Notes: generated from the letters alone by a model not told the origin. Positions 1-10,484 are shown, counted from the stretch's first letter. The stretch is DNA of 33,726 bases from Chara braunii (GCA_003427395.1 BFEA01000070.1:2713318-2747043); one strand, 5' to 3'. Numbers and translations are program-made.

Positions 1-664
1 AATCAAATACAGAAAATAAACACTATAATAAAAATAAAAAAAAACAAAAAGAGAATTAAAATAAGTGAGTATGTCAGCACCTTTTCGACATCGCGATCTT
101 TGCCGATTTTTAATTATTTTTTGGCATTGACAAATGCCCTGAAAATTTATAGATATGTAGTTTACATAAAATTTCAAAAAATAATAAAAAGTTTTAGGCC
201 CCGAAATAAAGTGAAAACAAAAAGTTAAAAGTAAAAAAAAAAAAAATAGTGAGTGGGCGAGCACGCTTTGACACCCCCATCTTTGACGATTTTTAATGTT
301 TTTTTGGCTTAGCAGAATGACTTTAAAATTGATAGGCGTGTAGGTTACATCATAGAGAACTAAGAAAAAAAAATCAGAAAAAAAAACTTATTTTGAGGCC
401 CCAAAAATATTTTTGGCGAATGTTATGAAGAAAAATAAAGTAAACAACGTTCGCCCGAGCATTACATCCAAATTCCTTACCAAATTTGAAATAAAAATAA
501 AACACAAAACATAAAAATAAAAAATAAAAATAAAAAAACATAAAAAAAGAATTAAAATTAATGAGCGAGCAAGCATGTTTTTGACATCACAATCTTTGAC
601 GATTTTCAATTTTATTTTTGGCACATCCAAATGCCCTCAAAATTTAAAGACTTCACACTAGGGT

Positions 665-757
665 TGCCGGTGTTCGGGACGGGCCAAACGCCCGAACCCG
701 AACGCCCGAACGTACGGGACCCCTTCGGAAGGCGTTCGGCCGTTCCGGCCGAACGCA
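665..757. repeat. GC-rich palindromic block 1 in AT-rich array
   Basis: A GC-rich island with repeated CGAAC/GTTCG words inside AT-rich DNA. It contains perfect 10-bp inverted arms GCGTTCGGCC (732-741) and GGCCGAACGC (747-756) around a 5-nt loop. Blocks at 1318-1405 and 1690-1768 have the same architecture. Confidence 0.7.
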
Positions 758-1317
758 GACAAAAAAAAAAAAAAAAATTCAAAATATTCCGAAAAACAAA
801 TATGTTATGGAGAAACATAAACTAAACAACATTTGCCTGAGCACTACATCTAAATTCTTTACCAAATTTGAATTAAAAATCAAATACAAAAAATAAACAC
901 TTTGATAAAAATAAGAAAAAACAAAAAGAGAATTAAAATGAGTGAGTGTGTCAGCACCTTTTCGACATCGCCATCTTTGCCGATTTTTAATTATTTTTTG
1001 GCATTGAAAAATGCCCTGAAAATTTATAGATATGTAGTTTACATAATCAATAACTCATTAAAAAAAAATCAAAAATTAATAAAAATGTTTAGGCCCCGAA
1101 GTAAAGTGAAAACAAAAAGTTAAATGTGAAAAAAAACAAAATAGTGAGTGGGCGAGCACGTTGTGACACCCCCATCTTTGACGATTTTTAATGTTTTTTT
1201 GGCTTAGCAGAATGGCTTCCAAATTTATAGACCTGTAGGTTACATCATACAGAACTCAAAAAAAAAAAAATCAGAAAAAAAAACTTATTTTGAGGCTCCG
1301 AAAATGTTTTTGGCGGG

Positions 1318-1405
1318 GGCCGAACCTGGAGGTGTTCGGCCCCAGAACGGAACCCCGAACGCCCGAACGTTCGGGGGCCAGCCCGAGGGCCCCCGAACGT
1401 TCGGT
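1318..1405. repeat. GC-rich palindromic block 2
   Basis: Contains perfect 17-bp inverted arms at 1363-1379 and 1388-1404 (arm CCGAACGTTCGGGGGCC) with an 8-nt loop. The arm itself contains the palindrome CGAACGTTCG. Confidence 0.75.
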
Positions 1406-1689
1406 CAGGTAACTCTGCTTCACACAATAAAAAAACTCATTATCATTATTTTTTTAATAATAAAATTGTTTAGGCTTCACTATAATATGAAAACAAAAAG
1501 CAAAAAGGAAAAAAAAAAAATAGGGAGTGGCCGAGCATGTTTTGATACCGCTACCTTTTGCGATTTTTAATTTTTGTTTAGCTTAGCAAAATGACTTCAA
1601 AATTTATAGGCACGTATCTCACATTATAGAAAAATCACAGAAAATCATTCCGAAAACAAAACGTATTTTTAGGCCCCGAAACAAGTTTT

Positions 1690-1768
1690 GGTGGGGGCCG
1701 AATGTCTTCGAGTTTGAACGTTCGTACGTACGGAGGCCGGCCCGGGGACCTCCGTATGTACGGGTTGG
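1690..1768. repeat. GC-rich palindromic block 3
   Basis: Inverted arms CGTACGTACGGAGG (1723-1736) and CCTCCGTATGTACG (1749-1762) match at 13 of 14 positions. The layout is like blocks 1 and 2, with GTAC-based words partly replacing the GAAC-based ones. Confidence 0.7.
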
Positions 1769-2420
1769 TGATCCTGTATATATATATATATTAATAATGA
1801 AAAAGTAACCAGATAATCCCAAAATAACTATAATGCGAACTTTTTGAGATTCGAGAATAAAACTGCTCAAGCTCAATTGGAAGGTAAGATGATATGAAAA
1901 ACAAAAGTCTGAGTAGGTTATAAAGATTATAATGCATCTAACATTCTCTAACAAAAAATAAGGAAAACAAAGTTGTACGAATGAAGAGGTGATTGACAAA
2001 GTTTTTTTTAATCCCATTTTTTTAATGTTATTATTATTTTTTTTTTTTAAAAATATATATATACATGGTGAGGATGACATTCTATGCGTTATAATCTAAC
2101 AACCCTATTTACGTTATATAATTTTTTTTTTTATATTTGAATACAACAGAAATGCGTTAAGTTCGAGAAAAACAGTTCTTAGGGGGGCTTCAAACTGAGG
2201 GGGTTGGGTAACAGCTGCTATGAGGTCTTGGATACAGCCATAGACAATGTGTTCTTGTGTTATGTGTTGCAGGCTTACTACTCACTGCACTCAAACACTC
2301 AAATGCAACTAATGTTCTGTCGTTTTCATCAAGGTTATTGGTATGATCGACGAAACAATTTTTCACAGCCCCTCGTTTCTTGTCCTCTTCTCTCTCTCTG
2401 GTTACTTTTTACTGGGCAGC
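1769..2420. other. Non-coding spacer, no gene recognised
   Basis: AT-rich up to about 2150 with short TA runs, then of more balanced composition. No reading frame has recognisable protein features and no RNA gene was seen. Confidence 0.5.
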
Positions 2421-2482
2421 TTCGTTTTACGATGGCTGCTTATGAGGGCAACTTCGTTCGGCGATGGCCGCTTATGAGAGCA
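2421..2482. repeat. Tandem duplication, 32-bp period
   Basis: 2421-2450 and 2453-2482 are near-identical 30-bp units, both of the form TTCGTT..CGATGGC.GCTTATGAG. The second unit contains GGCGATGGCC, which recurs directly after the poly-A of LINE-A. Confidence 0.65.
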
Positions 2483-2702
2483 TATCGCACAGGGACCCTT
2501 AAAATGAGACTGGTCGTTCAGTAAGGGCACCATGGAAACTTTTGCCCCTTGCTGACAGGGGTATGCAAGAAAGTTCAGAGGCCCCAAGGGCACGGCAAGG
2601 TAAGTGGGCCGTCGGAGGAATGCGACACAAAATAATAGAAATTACAGGTGCGCCAAACAAGTTTTTAAAAAATATATAAAAAAAAGAAGAAAAAATGAGG
2701 AG

Positions 2703-2773
2703 AGGGCCTAGCTCAGTTGGTAGGGCACGCAAGTGGCATTCATGAGGTCTAGAGTTCAATCCCCATTGGCCTT
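2703..2773 (+). other. tRNA-like sequence (SINE head or tRNA pseudogene) at LINE 5' end
   Basis: The sequence has a perfect A-box match TAGCTCAGTTGG (TRGCNNAGYNGG) at 2709-2720 and a B-box GTTCAATCC at 2754-2762. It also has a D-arm GCTC/GGGC with loop AGTTGGTA, and a 6-bp acceptor-like pairing AGGGCC (2703-2708) with GGCCTT (2768-2773). The 71-nt length and the 7-nt offset of acceptor from T-loop are tRNA-like. The anticodon and T stems do not pair, so this is not a functional tRNA. It follows an A-rich stretch (2664-2699) and leads directly into the LINE leader. It could be a tRNA-derived SINE fragment or an internal pol III-like promoter at the start of the LINE. Confidence 0.6.
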
Positions 2774-2871
2774 ATGTACCGTCCTCGGCATGCTTGGCGC
2801 CCCCCATATGGAGATAGCCCGGGGTTTGGCAGCAATATCAAACCCCATGGGAACAGAGACGAGCAAGACCG

Positions 2872-4338
2872 ATGCAGTCGATCCCTGAAAACTCCGTGCT
2901 GATGGGAGGTGAGAGAGAACTTGAGTGGAGATTTCTCCCTCCGGGCCAAGAGTGGTATGGGGACTGTAACAGACCATACGCACAACCAGAAGGGCACAAT
3001 TTTCATATGGAACACGCGCAGGCCCATCCAAGACATGACCAATGGGCTGGTTTCGGACCGCCAATAGGCCACCAAGCTACTCAGCTGCAGGAGTTCACTA
3101 TTCTGCCAGAACATCCAAGGCCTCAGTACCCATCCAACACGTACGATTGGAGGTCGTTAGCCCAGTCTCAGCACCACCATCAGCAGCAGACAGCAAGACT
3201 AGTGGAACAATCGGGCCAGATCGGAGTAGAGGAGGGTGGGGTTACATTGAGCGGCGCCTGTCATCAGGGGTTAATGAGACATAGGAGGAGGAGTGGACAG
3301 ACCTGGAGAACTTAGGTGGAGGAAGAAACAAGGAGACAGGAGAACACTGTGCCCGGACAAGACAGATGGTACAACCGAGGCAGAACTGTGGGAAGATGGA
3401 GTGACGAATGTGAGGGGAGGGGTGCGACTCAGGTACCTCGAACAGAAGTGCAGGTAGACACCATTCAGGGGGAATTATCCAAAACCTCACTGTCATCCCG
3501 TTCGCGTGTCCGAAAGGACAGCGAAGCGGAGGAGGTACCACCAAGCAGGGAACATTCCTCCTCCTCTATGGAAAGCTTTGCACACTCCAGGCCACAACAG
3601 AAAGAAGGGAGAGGAGTCACCTCCAGACTCTACGTAAACCGTGACAGAAGAGCAAGCCTGATAGACAGGAACCAAGCGGAAACAGTCAGACGAAGAATCG
3701 TGCCGCTGGTATGCACACAAGCGAGAGATGACGCTTATTTCCTAGCACTCTCCAGTGCAGATGGTAGACNGTACATTCCGTCAGATGAAGTGGAAGCAGC
3801 CCNGACTCACAGCGTCATTTTGNAGANGACGAGAAGTCTATATGGTGAACACATNCCGATCAGGGTGATTCCCAAGTCATCAATNATCAACATCATNTGC
3901 GAAACATCTNAAGGATANTACAAATTNTACTTTCCNCTCTTGGATGCACGGATCCCACCGGAGTCGGCTGAGTCGCTAACACAATCCGGCGTCCGCTGGT
4001 ATCATATGGATGCAATAAGGGAACGGAATACTCCAGAACTCGAACAGATCTTTGTCTTCCACGAGATAAGTGCGCTCATTCTCCTCAATCTCAGTGAGAA
4101 GCTGCCTGCGGAAGAAGGTCTGCAGTCAGAATTTATGCACTCCATGCTGACGAAAGATTGGCCCACGAAGTCACAGGCAACTTCATCTCGAGGGAATTCA
4201 AGGGCTAGCTTACGGTCACGTTCGATGCCGCAGGCAATGTCGCCAGTCAGGCCAGAGGCTGCAGAGAACCTTCAAGTCGATCAGAGCACCCTCGACTGCA
4301 TCCAACCTCAAGCGGACACACAGCAGCTCAATGGATAG
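2872..4338 (+). pseudogene. LINE-A ORF1 (nucleic-acid-binding/gag-like), one in-frame stop
   Basis: An ATG at 2872 opens a frame of 489 codons that is broken only by TAG at 3313-3315; the frame is identical on both sides. The N-terminal part is rich in Gln, His and Pro and the middle is basic and Ser/Arg-rich. The C-terminal half is more globular, with segments such as RWYHMDAIRERNTPELEQIF. No zinc knuckle is visible, unlike the ORF1 remnant of LINE-C. Its identity as ORF1 rests mainly on position, directly before an endonuclease/RT ORF2. Eleven isolated Ns lie in 3770-3936, so those residues are unknown. The last 8 bases, ATGGATAG, hold both the ORF2 start and the ORF1 stop. Confidence 0.75.
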
Positions 4339-5203
4339 GCTCAAGATTGCATCTTGGAACATTCAGGGACTGGGGGACACAGGGGGCAGGCAGAAGCGCA
4401 GACGAGTTAAAAGCTGGGTTCATGAATGGAGAATCAACTGCCTGCTCATTCAAGAATCCAAATTGGATGAAGAGAAACTGTTGGAACTGGGGAGCTGGTG
4501 GGATGGCCCCCAGGTCTGGGCCCCTGCACGGGGCACCAGAGGGGGCGTAGGCATACTGCTACACAGGGACCTCCAGCTGAAGCTCATCGATTAGGAAAGT
4601 GACATATGGGGTAGATGGGCTTGGGTTAGGTTGGAGTCAGGGGGAGAGGAGTGGGCAATCATGACGGTTTACGCGCCGACGGAGGCAGGTGAACGAGCCA
4701 GATTTTATGTCAGCCTGATGTCGCATATCCCAAAGATTGAGAATCTGATCATAGTTGGAGACTGGAACCTGTCTTTGGATGAAGCTCTGAAACCAGACTC
4801 AACTATAGCAAGTAGGAAAGATGTGCAGACCCTCTTGGAGCTAGCCGCAGAGNTGGAATTGGTTGATCCCTNCAGAGCCCTGAATCCAGAGGATCCAGGT
4901 TACACCTGGACATCTCATATTCAGCGCCAAAGGGGATCAGTGACCAGACGAAGGTTAGACTATTACCTAGTTGCNGAATCAGTCNTGNAAAAGGTCANAG
5001 CAGTANAGGAGNTGTGCAATCCGNTGTCGGATCACAAACCAGTAATTGCAGATGTTAAACTAAGGATCAGCGCAGAGCGGGNAAAAGNNTTTNTTAGACT
5101 CAACTCCCAAAACCTGGAAGATCCAGGCTTGGTGCAATGGGTAGCACAGCACATGAGGGATTGGGAGGAGGCCAAAGACCTATTCCAGTCAACAGAGGAC
5201 TAG
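4331..5203 (+). pseudogene. LINE-A ORF2, endonuclease segment
   Basis: ORF2 starts at ATG 4331 inside the end of ORF1. The endonuclease/exonuclease/phosphatase fold is plain: KIASWNIQGLG near the start, LLIQESKLDEE with the catalytic Glu, RGGVGILL, VYAPTEAGERARFY, IIVGDWNLSLD with the Asp/Asn pair, RRRLDYYLV, and SDHKPVIADV (Ser-Asp-His at 5027-5035). The family nicks target DNA to prime reverse transcription. TAG stops at 4592-4594 and 5201-5203 interrupt the frame without shifting it. About thirteen isolated Ns fall in 4853-5093. From 5204 to 5431 the same frame continues with three more stops through a Glu/Arg-rich linker. Confidence 0.9.
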
Positions 5204-5431
5204 CTGGACGGGGGCATTGCAATTACGTTCAGCATGCTTAGTGTGTGCTCAAGGATTCTTACCAGGACACAAAATCAGAGGGAAGCGGAGTGCAAACGGA
5301 GGGTGGAAGAAGCAGAGGAAAGAATGGAGGGGCATCCGATCTCGGCCTTGACATGAGCAGTAGAAAGGGAGAAGAGGTTAGCAGAGTAGAAGGAGCTACA
5401 ATAAAGGAAGGAGCGAAGATGGACAGAGATT

Positions 5432-7708
5432 TTGAAAGAAAAGGGCATCGAGGTCAATGATAAGATGAACAAGGAGACTTTCCAAAAGCTTCTCCCTCGA
5501 CGCTCAATGCAGCAGATGGTGGAACTCAAGCACCCATTTGAGGAAGCAGCTCCCACAGCATCTACAGCGGCAGGCATGTTGGACTATGCCAGACTGTACT
5601 ACGAGGACATCCTCACTACCCGCCAGCCACAAGACAACGTGCACAGCGATTTGACAGAGTTCTCAGACCTGTGGGAAGACACTCAAGTGAAAATTCCTCC
5701 GTCAGCCAAGTTGGACCTGGACAGGCCCCTCACCTTGGAAGAGACCACACAGACTCTGAAATCTATGGCGAGAGGCAAGGCACCCGGCATTGATGGCCTG
5801 ACAGTTGAGTTCTATTCCAAATGTTGGGGGGTGTTGGGGCCACCACTGGTAGAACTACACAATGAGGTGCTGGTGGGGGGCATGTTAGGCAAGAGGATGA
5901 CACATGGGGTAATCTCGGTGCTTTTCAAGAAAGGGGACAAGGCAGAGGTGAGGAATTGGCGCCCAATCTCCTTGCTAAATGTCTCATACAAGATTCTGGC
6001 TAAGACACTAGCAAGGAAACTAGGACGGTACCTACCCAGCCTAGTGGAGAGAGACCAAGGCGCCTTCGTCCAAGGGCGGTCCATCTTCAATAACATCGCA
6101 ACCACCATCGAGGTCCTAGAAGTTGTGCAATCAGAGAACTTAGACACAGCGGTGCTGCTGGTTGACTTGGAGAAGGCATACGACAAAGTGGGCTGGACTT
6201 TCGTCTTGACAACTTTGAAGCACATGGGCTTTGGAGAAGGGTTCTGCAAGTGGGTGATTGCGCTGTATACTCTCTCCACCTCCGCAGTAATAATAAATGC
6301 CCTACTATCATCCCCATTCAAACTGTCAAGATCCCTGCGTCAAGGCTGCCCCCTTGCTCCGCTGCTATCCGTGCTCCAAATGGAAGTCCTTCTCAATCAC
6401 ATCCGGAAGCATCCGCTGATCAAGGGCATCCGTCTCAATGAGACAAAGGACTGCAAGGTCAAGGCATTAGCCGATGACCTGTTTGTTGTTTGTCAAAACA
6501 GAGTTCCCGCTCTATCTGCCTTGAAGACAGTCATACAGGAATACTCGGCCTTGACCGAAGCCTCGGTCAATTGGTCAAAATCCACCTACTTACTACCAAG
6601 ACAATTCAAGTTGGCAATGGAATGGGGAATGAGAAGGACGGTGGAAGGGGAAGAAGAAAAATTTCTTGGGGTATTAGTGAGTCTACAAATAGGTACTTCA
6701 TCCCAGGGCCTACTTCTTCAGAGCAGGATCGCAGCAAGGCTAAAATTATGGGGATCCGCTTGGCACCTATCCTTGATAGGACGGGCCTTAGTGGCAAATG
6801 TGACCCTCTTCTCCATCCTATGGTTCGTGTGTGTGGTCCGCGAGATTGCAGCGGGTGTCATCTCGACAATACTTCGTCTGGTAGCGCGCTTTCTTTGGAA
6901 ACCGAACGCAAAGAAGGAGGAGGGCTTCGTAACCAAAGTGGCGTGGGAGTTACTCACCTTCCCACGTGCACAGGGAGGGTTAGGCATGTGGGACCCAACA
7001 CGAAAGACCCAGGCACAACTGCGGTCCTGGCTAATTAAGGTGGCAACAACGGAATCTAAGGAAGACTGGATACTACTTGCAGAAAGGCTACTGATGAGGG
7101 AATGGGGTCTCAGTAGACCCGAAGACGTCTGGATTTGCTTCTTTGTAGACTCATTCAAGAGGAGGAGACCGAAGTCGTTGTTCTGGAAGGCAATACTGAG
7201 AGCCTGGAAAGACCTTCCACCAGACCAGCCAACGCCTCCTGCAACCAGGGAAGAAGTGCTAGCACAACAACTGTTCGAGAACCTGGCCATCTGCACACCA
7301 GAAGGGAACACATTTCCGACAAATGGCGCAGTGGCGACCTTCGGACTCGCCTGGATGAAGAAGGGGGTGTCAAGGATAAGAGACCTGTGGTCTCCCCTGC
7401 TCGGTAACTGGATACCGCTGGTGGAAATCAAAACCCAACTGCAGGGGCTTAGACGGGTAGAAGGCAACTGGGAAGCACTCATTGAGGCCATCCCGCAGGA
7501 CTGGAAAAACATACTTGGCCCAGAAGGTGTAGACCCAATAGGCACGTGGTATGTGGCAAATGAACAAGAAAGGGAGGAAGTAGTATGGAAGACAACAGAC
7601 ATCCTGACCAGTGGTTTCAGGAAGGTAGAGAGATGGCAATGCGTGGGGGAAGAGAACAGGTTGGTGTTGATGGGTGAAGAAGTAGTGCAACGGTGGAATA
7701 ATTCCTAA
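5432..7708 (+). pseudogene. LINE-A ORF2, reverse transcriptase segment
   Basis: This is the longest uninterrupted stretch of ORF2 (758 codons) and has no start of its own; it is the same frame as 4331. Non-LTR reverse transcriptase motifs appear in order: GKAPGIDGL (from 5774), NWRPISLLNVSYKILAK, QGAFVQGRSIFNNI, motif A VDLEKAYDKV (catalytic Asp at 6164), RQGCPLAPLL (about 6335-6355), and motif C LADDLFVV with the Asp-Asp pair at 6473-6478. A thumb/connection region with GRALVANVTL and AQGGLGMWDP follows. The RT catalytic residues are intact although the element as a whole is broken. It ends at TAA 7706-7708. It is related to the LINE-B RT on the other strand but clearly diverged. Confidence 0.93.
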
Positions 7709-7720
7709 CAGGCCCGGATA

Positions 7721-8543
7721 GTGGAACGGCAAGAACCAGGAGAACACGGGGTGACACGGATCTGGGTCGGTAGATCCTCGCTCAGGCAGCTACGGATAGA
7801 TCCGCTAGCGTGGAGTTGGAAAAAAACAAGCCCAGACGGAGCAAAATCCGGGTCACTATTCCTGTCCGAGTACAGTGCAAGGGAAGGCTACAAGGTGGTC
7901 TAAGGTGGTAGGAGATGTTGTTTCATCAGCAGAATCCAAGTTCGAACGGCTGTGGAAAGAGTTGAAAGAGCTTCCTAATGGGAAGCAGGTAAGCATCCTA
8001 TGGCTGCTGTCTCTCCTAGTCACACCTTCCGCTGTCTGGCTGCTGAGCCGAGGAGTGACAGTGAAGCTGGGATGTTCAAGGTGCAGATGGCCATTCGAAT
8101 CCACACAACATCTGTGGTGGGAATGCCGCGCATCCAAACGAGTGTGGAAGTGGTGGGAGCAACACTGGAAGGAGATGGGGGGGGTACAGTTAGAGTGAAA
8201 CGAGCATTGGGTGCTCCTGGGTTTTCTCCCCACAAGTGTGAGTGGAAAGAGTGGCTGGGGCTACATTGCCCAGGTGGTCAGAGGTATCATCTGTGAAACT
8301 ATCTGGGCAGACAGGAACAAGGCAAGGTTTGAGAAGCGACCCCTGTCGGACACAGAGATCAAGAGAAGAATCAAGGAAGGCCTCATGCACGCCATCAGAG
8401 TAGACTGGCGAAGGAAAACCCGGGCATGGAAAGGTAGCAGGAAACAGAAAACCTGGTTCCTCCGTACCTGGGCGTGTGACAACCGGTTGGCTGCAATCCA
8501 CTCAGTTCAAGGTTTAGTAGTTTTAAAATGGATTATGGAATAG
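7721..8543 (+). pseudogene. LINE-A ORF2, C-terminal zinc-finger (zf-RVT-like) segment, frameshifted
   Basis: 7721-7903 continues the ORF2 frame (VTRIWVGRSSLRQLRIDPLAW). The reading then moves to the next frame, in which VVGDVVSSAESKFERLWKEL continues to 8198 and, after a TGA at 8196-8198, to TAG at 8541-8543. The finger CSRCRWPFESTQHLWWEC (C-x2-C-x8-H-x4-C) lies near 8072-8125, followed by KRVWKWWEQHW. This matches the Cys/His region found after the RT in plant LINEs. The final part is basic (RRKTRAWKGSRKQKTWFLR). It is non-functional because of the frameshift and stops. Confidence 0.85.
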
Positions 8544-9080
8544 GAGGCTAGCGGAGTAGTGGATCAAAGTATTCTGTTAGGTGGGAAATCTCTGTGTGAT
8601 CAGGGCACTCGGTCCCACAGAGATGCTGCAGAAGAGGTAGAGTGTCCACCCACGAACCAGGACACTCGGTTCAGTAGGGCCGCAGTGGGCTGGTTAGGTG
8701 AGTGTCAGTAGGAACCGGAAGTTTTTCCTCTGGGCCGTGCTTGTCCTAGACCTTCACTTAGGAAAGGCTAGAGTCCATTATTGATAAGTAGTTGTGCCCT
8801 GCTAAGCAGTGGGAGGTAAGCCTAAGTAGGAATAGGAGGTTAAATCCTAACTTAATTCGTAAAGCAAGCTACCATTATTCAAGGCCAAGTGAATGTGCGA
8901 TGTCACTTAGATCTGTAGTATGGAAACCCTGTAGTATTGGGTCCCGCAGGCAATGCCTGTAAGCTTAGCTGACTGATGTTGTCAGATACTCCGGGTTGAA
9001 ATGTGAGGTCCCCGGCCTCGAACCTGTTCTATAATGAAATGAGTACGACTGATAAATTAAAAAAAAAAAAAAAAAAAAAG
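8544..9080 (+). other. LINE-A 3' UTR with stem-loop and poly-A tail
   Basis: A non-coding tail of about 535 bp ends in a run of about 20 A. A perfect 8-bp stem TCTCTGTG (8589-8596) and CACAGAGA (8616-8623) encloses CAGGGCACTCGGTCC. A second copy of that word, CAGGACACTCGGTTC, follows near 8659. Such 3' stem-loops are used by some LINE reverse transcriptases for template recognition, but use here is only inferred. Confidence 0.75.
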
Positions 9081-9090
9081 GGCGATGGCC
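9081..9090. repeat. Candidate target-site duplication of LINE-A (partner 2460-2469)
   Basis: GGCGATGGCC directly follows the poly-A and also occurs at 2460-2469, upstream of the element. If genuine, LINE-A begins near 2470 and includes the tRNA-like segment. The 10-bp length is short and the upstream copy lies within a tandem repeat, so this is tentative. Confidence 0.35.
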
Positions 9091-9153
9091 TTGAGGTATT
9101 ATCTTCGGACTAACAAGCCCAGGTAAATTCAATCTTGTGTCTAATGTGACACC

Positions 9154-9229
9154 GGGTGGCCTTTTCAGGCCAGGGCGGCCTTTTCAGGTCAGGGTGGCCT
9201 TTTCAGCGTAGGGTGGCCTTATTGCCTTT
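9154..9229. repeat. Tandem repeat, 19 bp x 4
   Basis: Four consecutive 19-bp units start at 9154, 9173, 9192 and 9211. They share GGG(T/C)GGCCTTTTCAG; the last unit is degraded. Confidence 0.85.
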
Positions 9230-9357
9230 AGGGAAACCCGTTGGGGGACAACGGCTAGGGGACAACTGGTAGCAAAAGACCGATCATCATCTGACTGGCC
9301 AGTTGCTGTGCCTTCCCGATTACCCCTCCCCCTATGAACACCAGCAGAGACTGCTTT

Positions 9358-10484
9358 TTAATGCCAATTAGGGGCACCAGAGGGCTGGGGATGCCGATCT
9401 GAAGAGCCCTGGCACCCTTGTTCCCTGAGCAATCTGTTCTGCACCTCTTGACTTCCGACCGCATGTGGTGGGGTAGCATGGGCATTTGGGTAGATTGGGG
9501 GACGACTCTGCTGACTGTGAGTTGCCCTTACAGGGGCAAGAGTTCGGGTACTCTGTCTGTCACCTCTGTCAGGCCTGTTCCCCTCCACTGCCCTTGAAGC
9601 CTCGTCCTGTCTGTGACTTTGAACGTTGTCTGGTCCCCCTTCACGTCTTACTTGTTGATCCTTGTTCATGGTATGCTGGAAAAACCGTTCCTTGTGGCCT
9701 CCCGCTCGAGCACCTCCTTCCCCTCTTCTTCATTTTGTCGTGATCTCGGGCAGTTCTCTTCGGTGTGGAAGTACCACTTACATTTCCTACACCAATCGGT
9801 GTAGGGGGTGGCGATTTCCACTTTCCACCTCTCGCCTTTAGGAGACTCAATCACTAGAACGTCGTCAACGTTAAATCTCGCGTCCGGATGCATGTCCAAT
9901 TTGACATTCATCAGCTTCGGGCGCGTTCTGTCATATTCGGGGGGATGCACCTCCAAAATTCCCCCGAACATGCCTCTGACTGCCTCGCCTAAGTAGTAGT
10001 AGGCGTCGAGTTGAACTCTCAAGGGGACGATCCAGAACTTGGTCTCTGCTTCCTGCAGTCTTATGTGTCGCAGCTCCTGACGTGGAATCCAAGGTTTGAA
10101 GATCGTTAAGTATTCTTTCGATCCCAACTTCAGCTTCGCTTCCTTCTTTCTCAGCATCCAATCTGCTACTTCCTTTGCCTTGGCCACGTAGGATACTACA
10201 TTCTGACCCTCAAATCTAATTCTACCCCTTCCAGTGTCCGGGTTGAACACATGCTGAGACATCCACCCATCTTCGTATGCCCTGATCAGATCCTCCTTAA
10301 TTTGTCTTGAGAGATTCCTTGCCTCCTCTTGAAAGATTAGAATCACCGTTCTCTCTTTCAACCAACTTTCTTTAATATTGTCTACTTCCTCATATACTAC
10401 AAACCTTTTCCCTTTCTCATCCTCCACCACCTCTCCCAATTCCAGCCCATCCGGGCAGATGCCCTCATCGTAGCATCTCCCCAC
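9358..10484 (-). pseudogene. LINE-C ORF1 remnant (gag-like with CCHC zinc knuckle)
   Basis: An open stretch of 272 codons (10484 to 9666) resembles the ORF1 of plant L1 elements: a globular nucleic-acid-binding domain (KEYLTIFKPWIPRQELRHI, FWIVPLRVQLDAYYY, LDMHPDARFNVDDVLVIESP) followed by the knuckle CRKCKWYFHTEENC (C-x2-C-x4-H-x4-C, about 9750-9791). After a frame change near 9666 a hydrophilic Gln/Arg/Pro-rich tail continues to 9358. Upstream, DEWVRVVSGEM and Gln-rich sequence continue in shifted frames to about 10700, so the 5' part is also decayed. No ORF2 of this element is present; it stops just before the LINE-A junction. It is unlike the ORF1s of LINE-A and LINE-B, so it represents a third family. 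Confidence 0.75.

Larger units (their letters stand above)
1..1620. repeat. AT-rich satellite-like repeat array, about 877-bp period
   Basis: The first 170 bases recur almost unchanged at 878-1045, giving a period near 877 bp. Within it a shorter monomer recurs in diverged form, recognisable by a core like CATCTTTGACGATTTTTAAT, near 60, 245, 560, 940, 1143 and 1520. The 420-660 stretch also aligns with 800-1045. No open frame has coding character; the short frames present are by-products of A/T runs. It is best read as degenerate satellite or accumulated repeat DNA. Confidence 0.75.
2703..9080 (+). mobile_element. LINE-A: near full-length, inactivated L1-type non-LTR retrotransposon
   Basis: The element has a leader, ORF1 (2872-4338), ORF2 (4331-8543) with apurinic-type endonuclease, reverse transcriptase and a C-terminal Cys/His finger, a roughly 535-bp 3' UTR and a poly-A tail of about 20 A (9060-9079). 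No RNase H domain or LTR is visible. ORF2 stays in one frame from 4331 to 7903 despite in-frame stops at 4592, 5201, 5354, 5387, 5402, 7706 and 7901. It then shifts frame once near 7875-7903 and has a further stop at 8196, so the copy is dead. The true 5' end is uncertain: it may be near 2703, or near 2470 if the GGCGATGGCC repeat is the target duplication. Confidence 0.9.

Noticed and set aside
2703-2773. Functional tRNA gene
   Set aside because: Anticodon and T stems do not pair, although the A and B boxes are good.
6718-7602. 294-codon frame antisense to the LINE-A reverse transcriptase
   Set aside because: The sense strand carries clear RT-family sequence; this is a shadow.
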